Assembly (NCBI RefSeq): GCF_023920225.1
Contig: NZ_CP092587.1
Span: 558,001 to 622,000 of the forward strand
DNA length: 64,000 nucleotides
Source of the DNA: Vibrio gazogenes
GTDB lineage: Bacteria; Pseudomonadota; Gammaproteobacteria; Enterobacterales; Vibrionaceae
Reading direction: 5' to 3'
The translations under genes and the position numbers were made by a program. The notes beneath the pieces were generated by a model. It searched no databases and had not been told where the DNA came from. It saw only the letters and a program-made list of their open reading frames with translations. Below, one piece after another: positions 27,456 through 38,080 of the stretch (the first letter of the stretch is position 1; every line of letters begins with the position of its first letter).

Positions 27456-27515
27456 CGGTGATTGGGTTTTACTCCTGCTGTTAATTTTATCGATTATAAT
27501 CAATTAGTTAAAAAG

Positions 27516-27532
27516 TTGGCACGTACCTTGGA
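27516..27532 (+). promoter_or_regulatory. Sigma54 (RpoN) promoter of glnK-amtB
   Basis: TTGGCACGTACCTTGGA matches the -24/-12 consensus TTGGCACR-N4-TTGCW except for one base in the -12 element. It lies 43 bases ahead of the glnK start. Together with the two NtrC-like sites it indicates nitrogen-limitation control. Confidence 0.8.
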
Positions 27533-27547
27533 TTCAAGAGTCAGTAA

Positions 27548-27913
<366 letters not shown>

Positions 27914-27940
27914 AAGATTCTAAGGATTGGAGAGACTATT

Positions 27941-29170
27941 ATGGAATTATCAGTAACAGTAACGGAGTTACGTTACGCGCTTGATACCTTTTACTTCCTC
28001 ATTTCGGGCGCACTGGTCATGTGGATGGCTGCTGGATTTGCAATGCTGGAATCAGGTTTGGTTCGTTCAAAAAATACGACTGAGATTCTGACGAAAAACT
28101 TTGTATTGTACGCGATTGCTTGTACGTTATATCTCATCGTCGGCTATCACATTATGTATGTTGATAATGCTGATGGGGGCTGGTTGCCTTCAATTGGTGG
28201 ATTAATCGGCTCTCAAGCTGCAGATGCAGACCACTCTTTAGAATCAGATTTCTTCTTCCAGGTTGTGTTTGTTGCAACAGCGATGTCCGTTGTTTCTGGC
28301 GCGGTGGCTGAGCGGATGAAACTGTGGGCATTCTTGATTTTCGCTGTGGTACTGACTGGCTTTATCTATCCTGTTGAAGGTTACTGGACATGGGGTGGTG
28401 GTTTCCTTTCTGCTGCTGGTTTCAGTGATTTTGCTGGCTCAGGTATTGTTCATATGGCTGGTGCAGCGGCTGCTTTAGCGGGTGTTTTGCTACTGGGTGC
28501 CCGCAAAGGCAAATATGGTAAAAATGGTGAAGTTCATCCGATTCCGGGGTCAAACATGCCGTTGGCAACACTGGGTACCTTCATTTTGTGGTTCGGTTGG
28601 TTTGGTTTCAACGGTGGTTCACAGTTGATGATTTCGGATGCTGCCAATGCGTCAGCGGTCGGTAAGATCTTCTTGAATACCAATGCTGCTGCGTCAGCAG
28701 GTGCATTAGCCGCATTATTAGTTTGTAAAACCACTTGGGGTAAAGCGGATTTAACCATGGTACTGAATGGTGCGCTGGCTGGTTTAGTTGCGATTACGGC
28801 TGATCCACTTTCTCCGTCGCCAATGTACTCGGTTGCCATTGGTGCTGTTGCCGGTGTGATTGTTGTCTTTGCGATTGTCGCGTTGGATAAATTAAAAATC
28901 GATGATCCAGTGGGTGCGATTTCTGTTCACGGTGTTTGTGGTCTGTTTGGCTTGATGGCTGTGCCAGTCAGCAATGCGGATGCATCATTTGGTTCTCAAT
29001 TACTGGGTGCGGTGGTTATCTTTGCTTGGGTATTTGGTACCAGCCTGATTGTTTGGGGTATTCTCAAAGCAACCATGGGAATTCGTGTCACAGAAGAAGA
29101 AGAGATGGAAGGAATGGACATGCACGATTGTGGTGTCGGCGCTTATCCTGAATTCGTGACTTCGAAATAA
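27941..29170 (+). CDS. amtB: Ammonium transporter AmtB
   Basis: Trimeric inner-membrane ammonium channel of 409 residues with 11 predicted membrane helices. The conserved twin histidines of the pore appear in IVHMAGAAAALAGVLLLGAR and SVHGVCGLFGLMAVP. FGWFGFNGGS is also typical. Unlike E. coli AmtB there is no obvious cleaved signal peptide; the first helix begins around residue 15. The C-terminal tail (EEEMEGMDMHDCGVGAYPE) is the usual GlnK-sensitive cytosolic segment. Co-transcribed with glnK and followed by a strong terminator. Confidence 0.95.
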   Translation: MELSVTVTELRYALDTFYFLISGALVMWMAAGFAMLESGLVRSKNTTEILTKNFVLYAIACTLYLIVGYHIMYVDNADGGWLPSIGGLIGSQAADADHSLESDFFFQVVFVATAMSVVSGAVAERMKLWAFLIFAVVLTGFIYPVEGYWTWGGGFLSAAGFSDFAGSGIVHMAGAAAALAGVLLLGARKGKYGKNGEVHPIPGSNMPLATLGTFILWFGWFGFNGGSQLMISDAANASAVGKIFLNTNAAASAGALAALLVCKTTWGKADLTMVLNGALAGLVAITADPLSPSPMYSVAIGAVAGVIVVFAIVALDKLKIDDPVGAISVHGVCGLFGLMAVPVSNADASFGSQLLGAVVIFAWVFGTSLIVWGILKATMGIRVTEEEEMEGMDMHDCGVGAYPEFVTSK

Positions 29171-29202
29171 TTTCTCCCAGAGTCAAGCTATCTATATGAT
29201 CA

Positions 29203-29231
29203 AAACCTGCCCTTTTCGGGCAGGTTTTTTT
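29203..29231 (+). terminator. Rho-independent terminator of glnK-amtB
   Basis: A 10-bp stem, AAACCTGCCC (29203-29212) with GGGCAGGTTT (29218-29227), is followed by T residues, 30 bases after amtB. Confidence 0.92.
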
Positions 29232-29309
29232 ATGTCGCTGAGCGAGTATATTGCGCTGAATGTAAAGATGTTGAGCCAAGCATGAATCAAATCACAATGA
29301 TAAATAGAA

Positions 29310-30350
29310 TTAATAGGTTGCTTGATAAACGGCAAACTTATTGGTTTTGGCTAGCGTGTCACAACTTCCCAGTGTTTGTTCAATCAGCGGGGGATATTTG
29401 AGGAAACTGTTGGCAACAATCGATAACTTGCCTCGTGGTTTTAAATAATGAGGGGACTGAGTCAGGAATGTTTCACTGGCATGATAACTGGTCCCCAGTC
29501 CGGAATGAAACGGTGGGTTACTGATGAGATGATCGTAACGATCAGTCACATCTGAATAGATATCTGATGGGAAAACATGACCGCTCAGTCCGTTTGCAGC
29601 CAGCGTTGCTTTACTGGATTCAATGGCTAATGCACTGACATCACACATCGATAGGGTGACTGATGGATATTGTGCGGCAATGACAGTACCAATGACACCG
29701 GCACCACATCCGAAATCTAAGACGTCTCCGTGCATGTCGGATAGATTATCCAACAATAGCTGACTGCCAAGATCTAACTCCCCATGACTGAACACCCCGG
29801 GCAGGCTTTTCACGATAAGCTCTTTTTGCCGATAATTGACGGTGTAAGTTTTAAACCAGTCCTGCATATTGAACTGCTCTGGCGTCTGGCTACATTCTCC
29901 CCAGTAGAAAGAGCAGCGGCGTGCCGCATCATATTTACGAATTATTCCGTAGGATGCGAATAATGTTTCAATGCTTTTTATGCCAGAGCGATTTTCGCCG
30001 ACCACCACAATTTCAGTCCCCGGACCGAGTTTGGTCATCAGCATTGCAAGCAGGTATGCTGCTTCCTGCTTCGCTTTTGGCCAGTAGAGCAATACCATAT
30101 CGGCATGACAGTCATCACTCAATGTTGCGCCAAAGTAGGCCGTAACGTTTGAATCGTCCGCGATCTGCCGATAATAGCCATAGTGAGTGGTAAAGATGGC
30201 GACAGACTGACAAGTTTGTCGCAGTTGCAGGGGAAACTGATCTTCGATCTCTCCGGCAACCAGGAGATGTTTTCCCTGAAAATAGGAGAGTTGACGTTCA
30301 GCAATTTGGCTTGGGGCTGAATTCTGGGCTGAAAAATATTCGCTCGACAT
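29310..30350 (-). CDS. rsmC: 16S rRNA (guanine(1207)-N(2))-methyltransferase
   Basis: Methylates G1207 of 16S rRNA in the 30S subunit using SAM. The 346-residue protein has the RsmC two-domain layout: a degenerate N-terminal methyltransferase-like domain (about 1-160) and an active C-terminal one with [19 protein letters not shown] near 208-226 and [19 protein letters not shown] near 276-294, where NPPF is the catalytic motif. It is convergent with amtB and separated by that gene's terminator. RlmG is the closest alternative; overall length and motif spacing favour RsmC. Confidence 0.92.
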   Translation of the reverse strand: MSSEYFSAQNSAPSQIAERQLSYFQGKHLLVAGEIEDQFPLQLRQTCQSVAIFTTHYGYYRQIADDSNVTAYFGATLSDDCHADMVLLYWPKAKQEAAYLLAMLMTKLGPGTEIVVVGENRSGIKSIETLFASYGIIRKYDAARRCSFYWGECSQTPEQFNMQDWFKTYTVNYRQKELIVKSLPGVFSHGELDLGSQLLLDNLSDMHGDVLDFGCGAGVIGTVIAAQYPSVTLSMCDVSALAIESSKATLAANGLSGHVFPSDIYSDVTDRYDHLISNPPFHSGLGTSYHASETFLTQSPHYLKPRGKLSIVANSFLKYPPLIEQTLGSCDTLAKTNKFAVYQATY

Positions 30351-30422
30351 GATTGTGCTCTACATTCGATATCACAAAAAGATGCGCGATTTTCTCACAA
30401 TCTGTGGATGGCTTGAAGTTAT

Positions 30423-31496
30423 TTAGCTTTTATCCTGTCGGTTCAGAAATGACTGGAACTCTTCTTCATAGATATTGAACAGTACAATGGTGATCGCAAA
30501 GATCAGAGGGCCGTAGACTAATCCCATCAAACCGAACAGATGAATACCTCCAAGTAATGAGAAAAAGATCATGAGGGTATTCATCCCCGAGCTTCCTTGC
30601 ATCAGAAAGGGGCGTAGTAAGTTATCAATTGAGCCGACGACGACGATACTCCAGACTGCGAGGAAAATCCCCCAGGAAATATCGTTGGTCAGCAACAGAT
30701 AAGCACTGGCTGGTATCCATATCAATGCAGTACCGACAATCGGAATAAAGGAAGCAAAGCCAATCATCGTGCCCCAGAACAGACCGGGGAAACCCGCAAG
30801 CCACATCCCGAGACCTCCGGCAACACCCTGCGCGAGCGCCGTCAGAAAGGAGCCCATCACTGCTGACTTCGACACTTTCTCTATCTCTTCCAGCAATCGA
30901 TCCTCCTGACTGCGAGACAGGGGCAGAACATGGCGCAATGTGGTGATGATTTTTTCATAATCGCGTAGCAGGAAAAACAGCACAAACAGCATCAGGAAAA
31001 AATCCATGATAAATGCTGTCGCATCACCAACGAGTTTGGCGCTGACACCGACAAGCTGTGTACCGGCCTGACTAGACATTTTGGCGACTCTTTCAGCAAT
31101 CGCGGCTGGATCAATGGTATCAAAAGGTAAGTAGGTGTTCGCAAAGTCCATCGCTTTGACAACCCAAGGATGATTGAAAATTTCCTGAACACCACCGTGA
31201 GTCACCCACTGATAAAGCGTCTGCGAGAAACGAGCGCCTTGTTGAGCAATGGCACCGAACACCAATAATAGTGGCAGCACAATAATAAAAGTCAGAATGA
31301 CGCAGGATAAAAATGAAGCGAAATTTCGATAAGGATTCAGTTTACGTTCCAGATATTGATGGAGCGGATAAATCAGTAAAGAAATAATAAAAGCCAGCAT
31401 AATCGAATTGATATAGGGCTCGATGAGCAGATAACATGCGATGGCTGCAACAAGCAATGCAGCGATAATCACTCGATGACTAGAGATGGTATTCAC
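30423..31496 (-). CDS. AI-2E family transporter (PerM/YdiK-like permease)
   Basis: Polytopic inner-membrane protein of 357 residues with about seven or eight hydrophobic segments. The AI-2E transporter family signature is present: FLTALAQGVAGGLGMWLAGFPGLFWG near 217-242, followed by SFIPIVGTALIWIPA and the late LVYGPLIFAITIVLFNIYEEE. Some members export autoinducer-2 (TqsA), others act as Na+/H+ antiporters or have no known substrate. Nothing here distinguishes these. It lies between rsmC and hemL on the minus strand and ends in a charged tail (NRQDKS). Confidence 0.85.
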   Translation of the reverse strand: MNTISSHRVIIAALLVAAIACYLLIEPYINSIMLAFIISLLIYPLHQYLERKLNPYRNFASFLSCVILTFIIVLPLLLVFGAIAQQGARFSQTLYQWVTHGGVQEIFNHPWVVKAMDFANTYLPFDTIDPAAIAERVAKMSSQAGTQLVGVSAKLVGDATAFIMDFFLMLFVLFFLLRDYEKIITTLRHVLPLSRSQEDRLLEEIEKVSKSAVMGSFLTALAQGVAGGLGMWLAGFPGLFWGTMIGFASFIPIVGTALIWIPASAYLLLTNDISWGIFLAVWSIVVVGSIDNLLRPFLMQGSSGMNTLMIFFSLLGGIHLFGLMGLVYGPLIFAITIVLFNIYEEEFQSFLNRQDKS

Positions 31497-31644
31497 GTTA
31501 TTTCTACCTTCGATGACTTATATTTCAAATATAGGTCTGTATCATGACGATAATTCAGGTTGTTATCAATCATCGGCATGTTAGAAATGGTAAACACCTG
31601 CCATAAATTGTCTCTATCCGGAGATTTTAGCGAGAAATCTGGTA

Positions 31645-31672
31645 AAGAAAAGGCGCTCTGGTGGGAGCGCCT
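31645..31672 (-). terminator. Rho-independent terminator of hemL
   Basis: On the minus strand the stem AGGCGCTC/GAGCGCCT (31651-31658 with 31665-31672, six-base loop) runs into TTTTCTTT. It lies 24 bases after the hemL stop. Confidence 0.85.
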
Positions 31673-31696
31673 GAAATCTGGTTATTGTGAAGTCGC

Positions 31697-32986
31697 TTAG
31701 TCGTTTGCCATCATGGCGAAACAACGATCGACGGCTTCTAATGTCGCTTCTATTTCCTGAGAGGAGTGTGCCAGCGAAGTAAAACTGGCTTCAAACGCTG
31801 ATGGAGCCATATAGACACCATGATCAAGCATCAGATGGAAGAAGCGTTTAAATTTCTCAACATCACAACGGGCGACATCTTCATAGCAGGTGACTTGTTG
31901 TTGCTCGGTAAAGAAAAAGCCGAACATCCCACCGACCTGATGTACCAGCAGTGGAATACCATGTTTGTCAGCAAAAAACTTAAAACCATCTGCAAGCTGT
32001 TTGGTTTTCGATGCCAGGCGTTTTTCGTTGCCTTCTTCTTTTAACAGACTAAGACATGCATAACCGGCAGCCATCGCGACTGGATTTCCAGAGAGTGTTC
32101 CTGCCTGATAAACGGGGCCGGTTGGTGCGATATACTGCATGATCTCTTTTCGGCCACCAAAAGCACCGACGGGCATCCCGCCTCCTATGACCTTACCTAA
32201 CGTGGTTAAGTCAGGCTTGATATTATAGTGTGCTTGAGCGCCACCCAAGGCAACCCGGAATCCCGTCATGACTTCATCAAAAATCAACAAGGCGCCGGCA
32301 TCATCACAGAGGGTTCTGAGCCCTTCAAGGAAACCTTCAACCGGTGGAATGCAGTTCATGTTACCGGCAACGGGTTCGACAATAATGCAGGCAATTTCGC
32401 CTTCATTGGCATCGAATAAAGCTTTGACTGAGTCGAGATCATTAAAACGAGCCGTTAATGTATATTTGGCAAAGTCAGCAGGTACTCCGGGAGAGCTGGG
32501 CTGACCCAGCGTGAGCGCACCAGATCCAGCTTTAACCAGAAGACTATCAGCATGACCGTGGTAACATCCCTCGAATTTGATAATTTTATCGCGGCCGGTA
32601 TATCCGCGTGCCAGACGGATGGCACTCATAGTCGCTTCTGTGCCGGAGTTGACCATGCGTAACTGTTCCATCGATGGAACGAGTTGTGAAACCAGTTCAG
32701 CAATCGCTATTTCTTGTTCAGTCGGTGCACCAAAACTCAATCCTTTTTGTACCGCGCCAATCACCGACTCACGAATGACGCCATGATTATGACCTAGAAT
32801 CATTGGACCCCATGAACCGACGTAGTCGATATAAGCTCTACCATCAACGTCAAAAACGAATGGACCGTCTGCTCTGTCGATAAAAATCGGCGTGCCACCG
32901 ACACCATTAAAGGCGCGTACTGGCGAATTTACACCACCGGGAATGGTGGTTTGTGCCTGTTGATATAGATCAGATGATTTGGTCAT
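31697..32986 (-). CDS. hemL: Glutamate-1-semialdehyde 2,1-aminomutase
   Basis: PLP enzyme converting glutamate-1-semialdehyde to 5-aminolevulinate, the second step of the C5 haem pathway. The 429-residue length is standard. The PLP-lysine motif [18 protein letters not shown] lies near 261-278, with [17 protein letters not shown] near 143-159 and FDEVMTGFR near 244-252. The N-terminus [18 protein letters not shown] is diagnostic. It is divergent from erpA, with a 387-base gap that carries the erpA promoter. Confidence 0.97.
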   Translation of the reverse strand: MTKSSDLYQQAQTTIPGGVNSPVRAFNGVGGTPIFIDRADGPFVFDVDGRAYIDYVGSWGPMILGHNHGVIRESVIGAVQKGLSFGAPTEQEIAIAELVSQLVPSMEQLRMVNSGTEATMSAIRLARGYTGRDKIIKFEGCYHGHADSLLVKAGSGALTLGQPSSPGVPADFAKYTLTARFNDLDSVKALFDANEGEIACIIVEPVAGNMNCIPPVEGFLEGLRTLCDDAGALLIFDEVMTGFRVALGGAQAHYNIKPDLTTLGKVIGGGMPVGAFGGRKEIMQYIAPTGPVYQAGTLSGNPVAMAAGYACLSLLKEEGNEKRLASKTKQLADGFKFFADKHGIPLLVHQVGGMFGFFFTEQQQVTCYEDVARCDVEKFKRFFHLMLDHGVYMAPSAFEASFTSLAHSSQEIEATLEAVDRCFAMMAND

Positions 32987-33243
32987 GGGGATTATCCTCT
33001 TTTGAGTGGTTGGACCAACTTGGCAAGCATTGTACTATTCATCGTTCGAAGAGAAATATTTTTTTCGATTTTTTCCTGAAATGCCAATAGATGAATACAC
33101 CTTGTTACTGAATTTGTGTCTGTTTGGTCGATCATTCTGAATGATGCCAAAGTTTTGTGTGGCCGGGCTATCACGTTACGGGGCGGTTGGGGCGCTCATT
33201 GTCATCTGAAAAAGAAAGTTTGTTTGATGTATGCGGTGAATAC

Positions 33244-33272
33244 TTGAACGACTCAGTCAGGTATTAGATAAT
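33244..33272 (+). promoter_or_regulatory. Candidate sigma70 promoter for erpA
   Basis: TTGAAC (33244-33249) and GATAAT (33267-33272), with 17 bases between, lie about 100 bases ahead of the erpA start. IscR control is known for erpA in E. coli, but I could not mark an IscR site with confidence. The rest of the 387-base hemL-erpA gap shows no gene. Confidence 0.45.
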
Positions 33273-33373
33273 CAAGGCGGATAATAAAGTATATCTGATG
33301 CAACAATGTTGACTGCGGTTCTGTTGACTGAAACTATGTTAGCAAGAGATATCGAAGCATGAGAGAGGTCGTT

Positions 33374-33715
33374 GTGAGTGATTTAAATATACCGCTGACA
33401 TTTTCTGATGCGGCAGCGAAGCGCGTGAAAGCGTTAATTGCCGAAGAAGAAAATCAGGAGCTCAAACTACGGGTTTATATTACCGGTGGTGGTTGTAGCG
33501 GTTTTCAGTATGGATTTACGTTTGATGAGAATGTAAATGATGGGGATATGACTATCGAAAATTGTGGCGTTACATTGGTGGTTGATCCAATGAGTCTGCA
33601 ATATCTGATTGGTGGCGAGGTTGATTATACCGAAGGACTTGAAGGGTCTCGCTTTTTCGTCAATAACCCAAATGCGACAACTACGTGTGGTTGTGGTGCC
33701 TCATTTAGTGTCTGA
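33374..33715 (+). CDS. erpA: Iron-sulfur cluster insertion protein ErpA
   Basis: A-type Fe-S carrier that delivers clusters to apoproteins, including IspG/IspH of isoprenoid synthesis. The 113-residue form starts at GTG 33374, preceded by GAGAGG at a good distance, and gives [19 protein letters not shown], matching E. coli ErpA; an in-frame ATG at 33359 would add five residues. The three cluster cysteines are in [11 protein letters not shown] and [23 protein letters not shown] is ErpA-like and not IscA- or SufA-like. Neighbours do not form an Fe-S operon. Confidence 0.95.
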   Translation: MSDLNIPLTFSDAAAKRVKALIAEEENQELKLRVYITGGGCSGFQYGFTFDENVNDGDMTIENCGVTLVVDPMSLQYLIGGEVDYTEGLEGSRFFVNNPNATTTCGCGASFSV

Positions 33716-33735
33716 CGCTGTCTCATCCTGATGAA

Positions 33736-33768
33736 CCATGTCGGATCGTCGTATTCGAGCCGACATGG
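33736..33768. terminator. Hairpin after erpA
   Basis: A 9-bp perfect stem (CCATGTCGG at 33736-33744 with CCGACATGG at 33760-33768) and a 15-base loop lies 20 bases downstream of erpA, between it and the convergent M23 gene. There is no T tract, so intrinsic termination is uncertain. Confidence 0.4.
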
Positions 33769-33895
33769 CTGTTCCGTGTTCAAATTCTAATTCGCCCGTT
33801 CACTGTCCATCGATATTGCTCAATCATATTGTTCAAAGCCCGACGAATATTAATATTACACAGACTCAACCATTGTTGTGTAACGCAGTGACACC

Positions 33896-35188
33896 TTAAC
33901 GTTTGGCATACATCAGATGACTGAAGCGTTCTAGCTGTTGTAATCTGATTTTAGCATTGGCGATAAATGTCTGTTTCGATTGTCCCAAAAGTGATGCCGA
34001 TTGAGGAAGAGACACTGTCCGTGGATTTTTGTGTACGCCATGAACGAGGAATTCGTAGTGCAGGTGTGGCCCTGTGACTCGGCCTGTACCACCCAGAGCA
34101 CCGATTTTTTGTCCTTGTTTCACCCGTTGGCCGGTTTTCACATATCGGCGTTTCAGGTGAAGGTATTTGGTCATATAGGTATTACTGTGTTTGATAAAGA
34201 CATAATTCCCGTTGAAGCGGTTATAACTCGACTTCACGACGACACCATCACCGGCTGCCCAAATGGGTGTTCCGACCGGAGCAACGTAATCTGTACCGCG
34301 ATGAGGTCTGACTCTGCCGGTCACCGGATGCAGCCTGCGTGGGTTGAAGTTTGATGAAACACGACGAAAATCGAGCGGGGAGCGCAAGAATGCTTTCTTC
34401 ATGGCTCGTCCATTCTCATCATAATAATCACCATTCTCATCGTTGATAATCGCTTTAAATGTCGTGCCCTGATTGGTAAACGTTGCGGCAATGATATTGC
34501 CCTTACCGACAATTTCACCTTCGACGACCTCTTCCAGATAGAGCAGGCTGAACGTATCTCCTTTGCGAATATCCAAGGCAAAGTCAATGTCCCAACCAAA
34601 AATACCAGCCAGCGCCATAATTTGATTCGGGGTTAAACCTGCATTGACCGCAGCATTCCAGAAGTTAGATGTAATTTGGGCTTCAGCGTAATTATATTGA
34701 TAGTGCACTTCTTTTTTATCTAATTTCGCGGTAAAGCCATGCTCTGACTTGGTAATCATGAACGCTTCGTAGGTCGAAAGACTTCGTCGCAATTGCACCA
34801 GTTGATCATTTTCATCAAAACCGAAGCTGAGTTCGTCTCCGGGGCGGAGTCGGGTGAGTTGCTGTTTGATCTCCGGATCACTGGCGGTTAATTCATACAA
34901 AAGACGTGATGATAGCCCGATACGCTGAAACAAAACGGCGGCACTCTCTCCGGACTTTACCTGATATTGTTCCCATCTGAGCGTTGCTGTCGGTGCAATC
35001 GCTACTCCGGGAGAAAGCGCTTCTGCATTGATTGAGAGTGGATAATGACGACCGATTTCGAGATGCTTTTCTTTTCCTTGAAGCTCTTGGGGATTGGGCA
35101 GAAAAAAAATAGCGATCACGATTAAAGCGGAGAAACACCCAATCAGTATTTGATGTAATCGTGGCAGACGAGCAAAAATAGACAACAT
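33896..35188 (-). CDS. M23 (LytM) family murein endopeptidase, MepM-like
   Basis: Zinc endopeptidase that cleaves peptidoglycan cross-links, of the MepM/YebA type. The 430-residue protein has an N-terminal membrane anchor (IGCFSALIVIAIFFLP near 15-30), an OapA/LysM-like middle region (about 70-150), and a C-terminal LytM domain. The metal site is visible as HRGTDY near 294 and GPHLHYEFLVHG near 368-379 (HxH). In many vibrios this gene lies upstream of and divergent from tyrS, as here. MepM and related proteins such as ShyA are the likely equivalents; exact cleavage specificity cannot be read from sequence. Confidence 0.88.
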   Translation of the reverse strand: MLSIFARLPRLHQILIGCFSALIVIAIFFLPNPQELQGKEKHLEIGRHYPLSINAEALSPGVAIAPTATLRWEQYQVKSGESAAVLFQRIGLSSRLLYELTASDPEIKQQLTRLRPGDELSFGFDENDQLVQLRRSLSTYEAFMITKSEHGFTAKLDKKEVHYQYNYAEAQITSNFWNAAVNAGLTPNQIMALAGIFGWDIDFALDIRKGDTFSLLYLEEVVEGEIVGKGNIIAATFTNQGTTFKAIINDENGDYYDENGRAMKKAFLRSPLDFRRVSSNFNPRRLHPVTGRVRPHRGTDYVAPVGTPIWAAGDGVVVKSSYNRFNGNYVFIKHSNTYMTKYLHLKRRYVKTGQRVKQGQKIGALGGTGRVTGPHLHYEFLVHGVHKNPRTVSLPQSASLLGQSKQTFIANAKIRLQQLERFSHLMYAKR

Positions 35189-35243
35189 ATAGACAGCGTT
35201 TTACCGATGGTTCATAAAATCCTTAGAACAATAGTTTAACTGG

Positions 35244-35273
35244 TTTCAAAATGCATCGCTATTCAAGTAATAT
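35244..35273 (+). promoter_or_regulatory. Possible promoter of tyrS
   Basis: TTTCAA (35244-35249) and TAATAT (35268-35273) with an 18-base spacer lie about 44 bases ahead of tyrS. Matches are modest. Confidence 0.35.
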
Positions 35274-35316
35274 GTCTAACTAATAAATTTCTGCCAAATT
35301 TGTGGAGTGAACGAGA

Positions 35317-36504
35317 ATGGCGACAATTGAAACCGCATTAGCTGAAATCAAGCGCGGTGTTGAGGAGTTGATTCCTGAAGAGGAATTGATCGCAAAACTG
35401 AAAGAGGGCCGTCCGTTAAGAATTAAGTTGGGTGCTGATCCAACTGCACCGGATATTCATTTGGGCCATACTGTTATCCTGAATAAGTTACGTGCATTTC
35501 AGGATCTGGGACATGAGGTGACTTTCCTTATCGGTGATTTTACCGGTATGGTTGGTGATCCGACAGGAAAAAATACCACGCGCCCGCCATTGACCCGCGA
35601 AGATGTGATTCGTAATGCTGAAACATACAAAGAGCAGGTTTTTAAAATTCTCGATCCTGAAAAAACAAAAATTCAGTTTAATTCCGAGTGGCTTTCTCAA
35701 TTAGGTGCCGAAGGAATGCTTCGTCTGGCATCTAATCAGACGGTTGCCCGAATGTTAGAGCGGGATGATTTTAAAAAGCGTTATCATAGTGGTCAGGCGA
35801 TTGCGATTCATGAATTTATGTATCCGCTCCTGCAAGGCTATGATTCCGTAGCGATGGAAACCGACGTTGAGCTTGGTGGGACAGACCAAAAGTTTAATTT
35901 GCTGATGGGGCGTGAATTGCAAAAAGCACACGGTCAAAAACAGCAGGTTGTACTGATGATGCCACTACTCGTTGGTTTGGACGGCGAGAAGAAAATGTCG
36001 AAGTCGGCTCACAACTATATCGGCATCGATGAGGCGCCCGAAGAAATGTTTGGCAAAATCATGTCGATTTCAGATGAGTTGATGTGGAGTTATTACGATT
36101 TGTTGTCATTCCGACCTCTTTCTGAGATCCAGCAATTCAAGTCAGATGTTGCAGGTGGTAAGAATCCTCGTGATATTAAAATCTTGCTGGCGAAAGAAAT
36201 CATTGCACGTTTCCATGATGAAGCAGCAGCGGATGCGGCTGAGCAAGAGTTCATTGCTCGGTTCCAGAAAGGTGCTATTCCTGATGAGATGCCTGAATTC
36301 ACATTTGCATCCGGTATTGCCATCGGCAATATCCTGAAGGATGCAGGTCTGGTGGGTTCAACATCGGATGCCATGCGGATGATTCGTCAAGGCGCTGCCA
36401 AGGCGGCTGGTGAGAAAATCCAAGATACCAAATGGATTCCTGAGCATGGCACCTATGTGCTTCAGGTTGGCAAACGCAAGTTCGCCCGCGTGACCATCCA
36501 GTAA
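35317..36504 (+). CDS. tyrS: Tyrosyl-tRNA synthetase
   Basis: Class I synthetase of 395 residues charging tRNA-Tyr. The HIGH-type motif is [11 protein letters not shown] near 46-56 and the KMSKS motif [16 protein letters not shown] near 221-236. The C-terminal S4 domain includes [18 protein letters not shown]. It is shorter than E. coli TyrS (424) and belongs to the TyrZ-like subclass common in vibrios. Its terminator is shared with dacB on the opposite strand. Confidence 0.95.
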   Translation: MATIETALAEIKRGVEELIPEEELIAKLKEGRPLRIKLGADPTAPDIHLGHTVILNKLRAFQDLGHEVTFLIGDFTGMVGDPTGKNTTRPPLTREDVIRNAETYKEQVFKILDPEKTKIQFNSEWLSQLGAEGMLRLASNQTVARMLERDDFKKRYHSGQAIAIHEFMYPLLQGYDSVAMETDVELGGTDQKFNLLMGRELQKAHGQKQQVVLMMPLLVGLDGEKKMSKSAHNYIGIDEAPEEMFGKIMSISDELMWSYYDLLSFRPLSEIQQFKSDVAGGKNPRDIKILLAKEIIARFHDEAAADAAEQEFIARFQKGAIPDEMPEFTFASGIAIGNILKDAGLVGSTSDAMRMIRQGAAKAAGEKIQDTKWIPEHGTYVLQVGKRKFARVTIQ

Positions 36505-36515
36505 ATATCGTTCAA

Positions 36516-36546
36516 ATAAAGCCTGATGTTATGATTCAGGCTTTAT
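36516..36546. terminator. Terminator between convergent tyrS and dacB
   Basis: An 11-bp stem (ATAAAGCCTGA at 36516-36526 with TCAGGCTTTAT at 36536-36546) and a nine-base loop overlaps the last codons of dacB. It can act on both strands. Confidence 0.7.
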
Positions 36547-37983
36547 ATTTGAGAGGTACGATTTCTTTTGCTGACTCATCTGAATGATATCCCGATACAG
36601 TTGTTCTTCAAACTGCTCTAGTGGTGACGGCGTTTGAACGGTTTCTGCTTTATCATCATCAGGGAAGTAGTCGGTGACAAACTGGACGAAAAGCACCTGA
36701 GGCTGCCCTTTTTTATCCAGTCCATATCCCGCCATATTATAACTGCCATATAGCGAGCCGCTTTTGGCACTCAAATGACCTCTGACAATCGAAGAACGCA
36801 TACTTTTCCGGTATTTCAGCGTACCGCTTTGTCCTGCAACCGGTAACAACTCGATCAGATGAAGTGATGCATCATGCTGCCAAATATAATGTAAAACCTC
36901 AGCCATTTGATTGGCGGTTACTCGGTTATTGCGTGACAACCCAGAACCATCAACCAGTTGTGCACTTTTAAGGTCAATGCCTGCTTTGGCATATAAGATT
37001 TGTTTGATTGCTTCTGTGCCGTTGGCAAAACTGCCCGCCTGAACAAAAAATTGATGACCCAATGTTTTCGTCACATTATTCGCAATTAGGTTATCAGACT
37101 CTTTCAGCATCGTATCAAGTAACTCAACGAGCGGTTTAGATGTATGTTGAACTAGGGCTTGTTGTAATGGTTTTGGGGGGCGTCCGACGATCACTTCTCC
37201 CGTGAGCGTGATCCCCAGGTGATTCAGAATTCTGTAAACGATACGAGTCGCGTAAAGGCTGGGATTCTGGATCGCAAATTTTAAGGGGAGCGGTGAATTT
37301 CGCTGAACCAGACATCCTGAAAGGCGATAGTTGTTTTCGGCACGACTACGTAGCTCAAGATCGCACAGCTGTTGTTTTTGTTCTTGTGATGAGACGGTTT
37401 TCGCCTGAGTCGTTACATAAATGGGGTATTGTTCAGGAATATAAACACGAGTATTGCCATCTTTTTGTGTATAAATTGAGCCGGGCACACAGTTTTCGTC
37501 TAACACGATGACACTCGATGGGGCGCTGTAACATACCCCCAGAATATCCCACGGCCAGCCGACAGCCCTTTCATAGCCGCTGAATAACGAATTATCGAGC
37601 CACAAGTTACCCTCAATTTTTTTGATACCTTGCTGTTTCAACGTCACAAACATGTGTTTCAAGTCATGGGTTGTGAGCTGTGGATCACCACTAAATTGGA
37701 GCACCCAATCATGGTCTGCTTTGCCTAATAAAGTCTTGAAACGAAATTGATCGCCCAGTTCTAATTTAGCAGCCAGTGCAGTAATCAGTTTCATGGTGCT
37801 GGCGGGGGGATAGAATGACAGACTATCGGTATCGACTTCTCGCAGGGGCGTATCCAGTTGTTCAACAATCAGAGCGGTTCTGCTGGTCGGTGGTAACAGA
37901 CTGGCATAAGGTGTCGCCTGAGCGGCGCACAATTCAGCGCTCAGAACAAAACAGGTAATAGTAAACAGAAGCGTCCGCAGCAC
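36529..37983 (-). CDS. dacB: D-alanyl-D-alanine carboxypeptidase/endopeptidase (PBP4)
   Basis: Class C low-molecular-weight penicillin-binding protein that trims and cleaves peptidoglycan. The 484-residue precursor has a signal peptide (TLLFTITCFVLSAELCAAQA) cleaved near residue 21. The active-site triad is S62-T-M-K65 in PPASTMKLI, SRN in LVDGSGLSRNN and KSG in HLSAKSGSLYGSYNMAG. The large insert between the first two motifs is typical of PBP4. The E. coli dacB neighbours greA; here the porin gene lies between them. Confidence 0.94.
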   Translation of the reverse strand: MLRTLLFTITCFVLSAELCAAQATPYASLLPPTSRTALIVEQLDTPLREVDTDSLSFYPPASTMKLITALAAKLELGDQFRFKTLLGKADHDWVLQFSGDPQLTTHDLKHMFVTLKQQGIKKIEGNLWLDNSLFSGYERAVGWPWDILGVCYSAPSSVIVLDENCVPGSIYTQKDGNTRVYIPEQYPIYVTTQAKTVSSQEQKQQLCDLELRSRAENNYRLSGCLVQRNSPLPLKFAIQNPSLYATRIVYRILNHLGITLTGEVIVGRPPKPLQQALVQHTSKPLVELLDTMLKESDNLIANNVTKTLGHQFFVQAGSFANGTEAIKQILYAKAGIDLKSAQLVDGSGLSRNNRVTANQMAEVLHYIWQHDASLHLIELLPVAGQSGTLKYRKSMRSSIVRGHLSAKSGSLYGSYNMAGYGLDKKGQPQVLFVQFVTDYFPDDDKAETVQTPSPLEQFEEQLYRDIIQMSQQKKSYLSNIKPES

Positions 37984-38031
37984 AAAGCAACCTAATATAA
38001 TGATGTTATGTGACTAGTATAACCAGATAAA

Positions 38032-38057
38032 AAAACGCCCGCTAGCGCGGGCGTTTT
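38032..38057 (-). terminator. Rho-independent terminator of the porin gene
   Basis: An 11-bp stem (AAAACGCCCGC at 38032-38042 with GCGGGCGTTTT at 38047-38057) and loop TAGC lies 24 bases after the porin stop, with a U run on the minus strand. Confidence 0.9.
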
Positions 38058-38080
38058 AAGAGTATTGAATCTGGTTCAGA

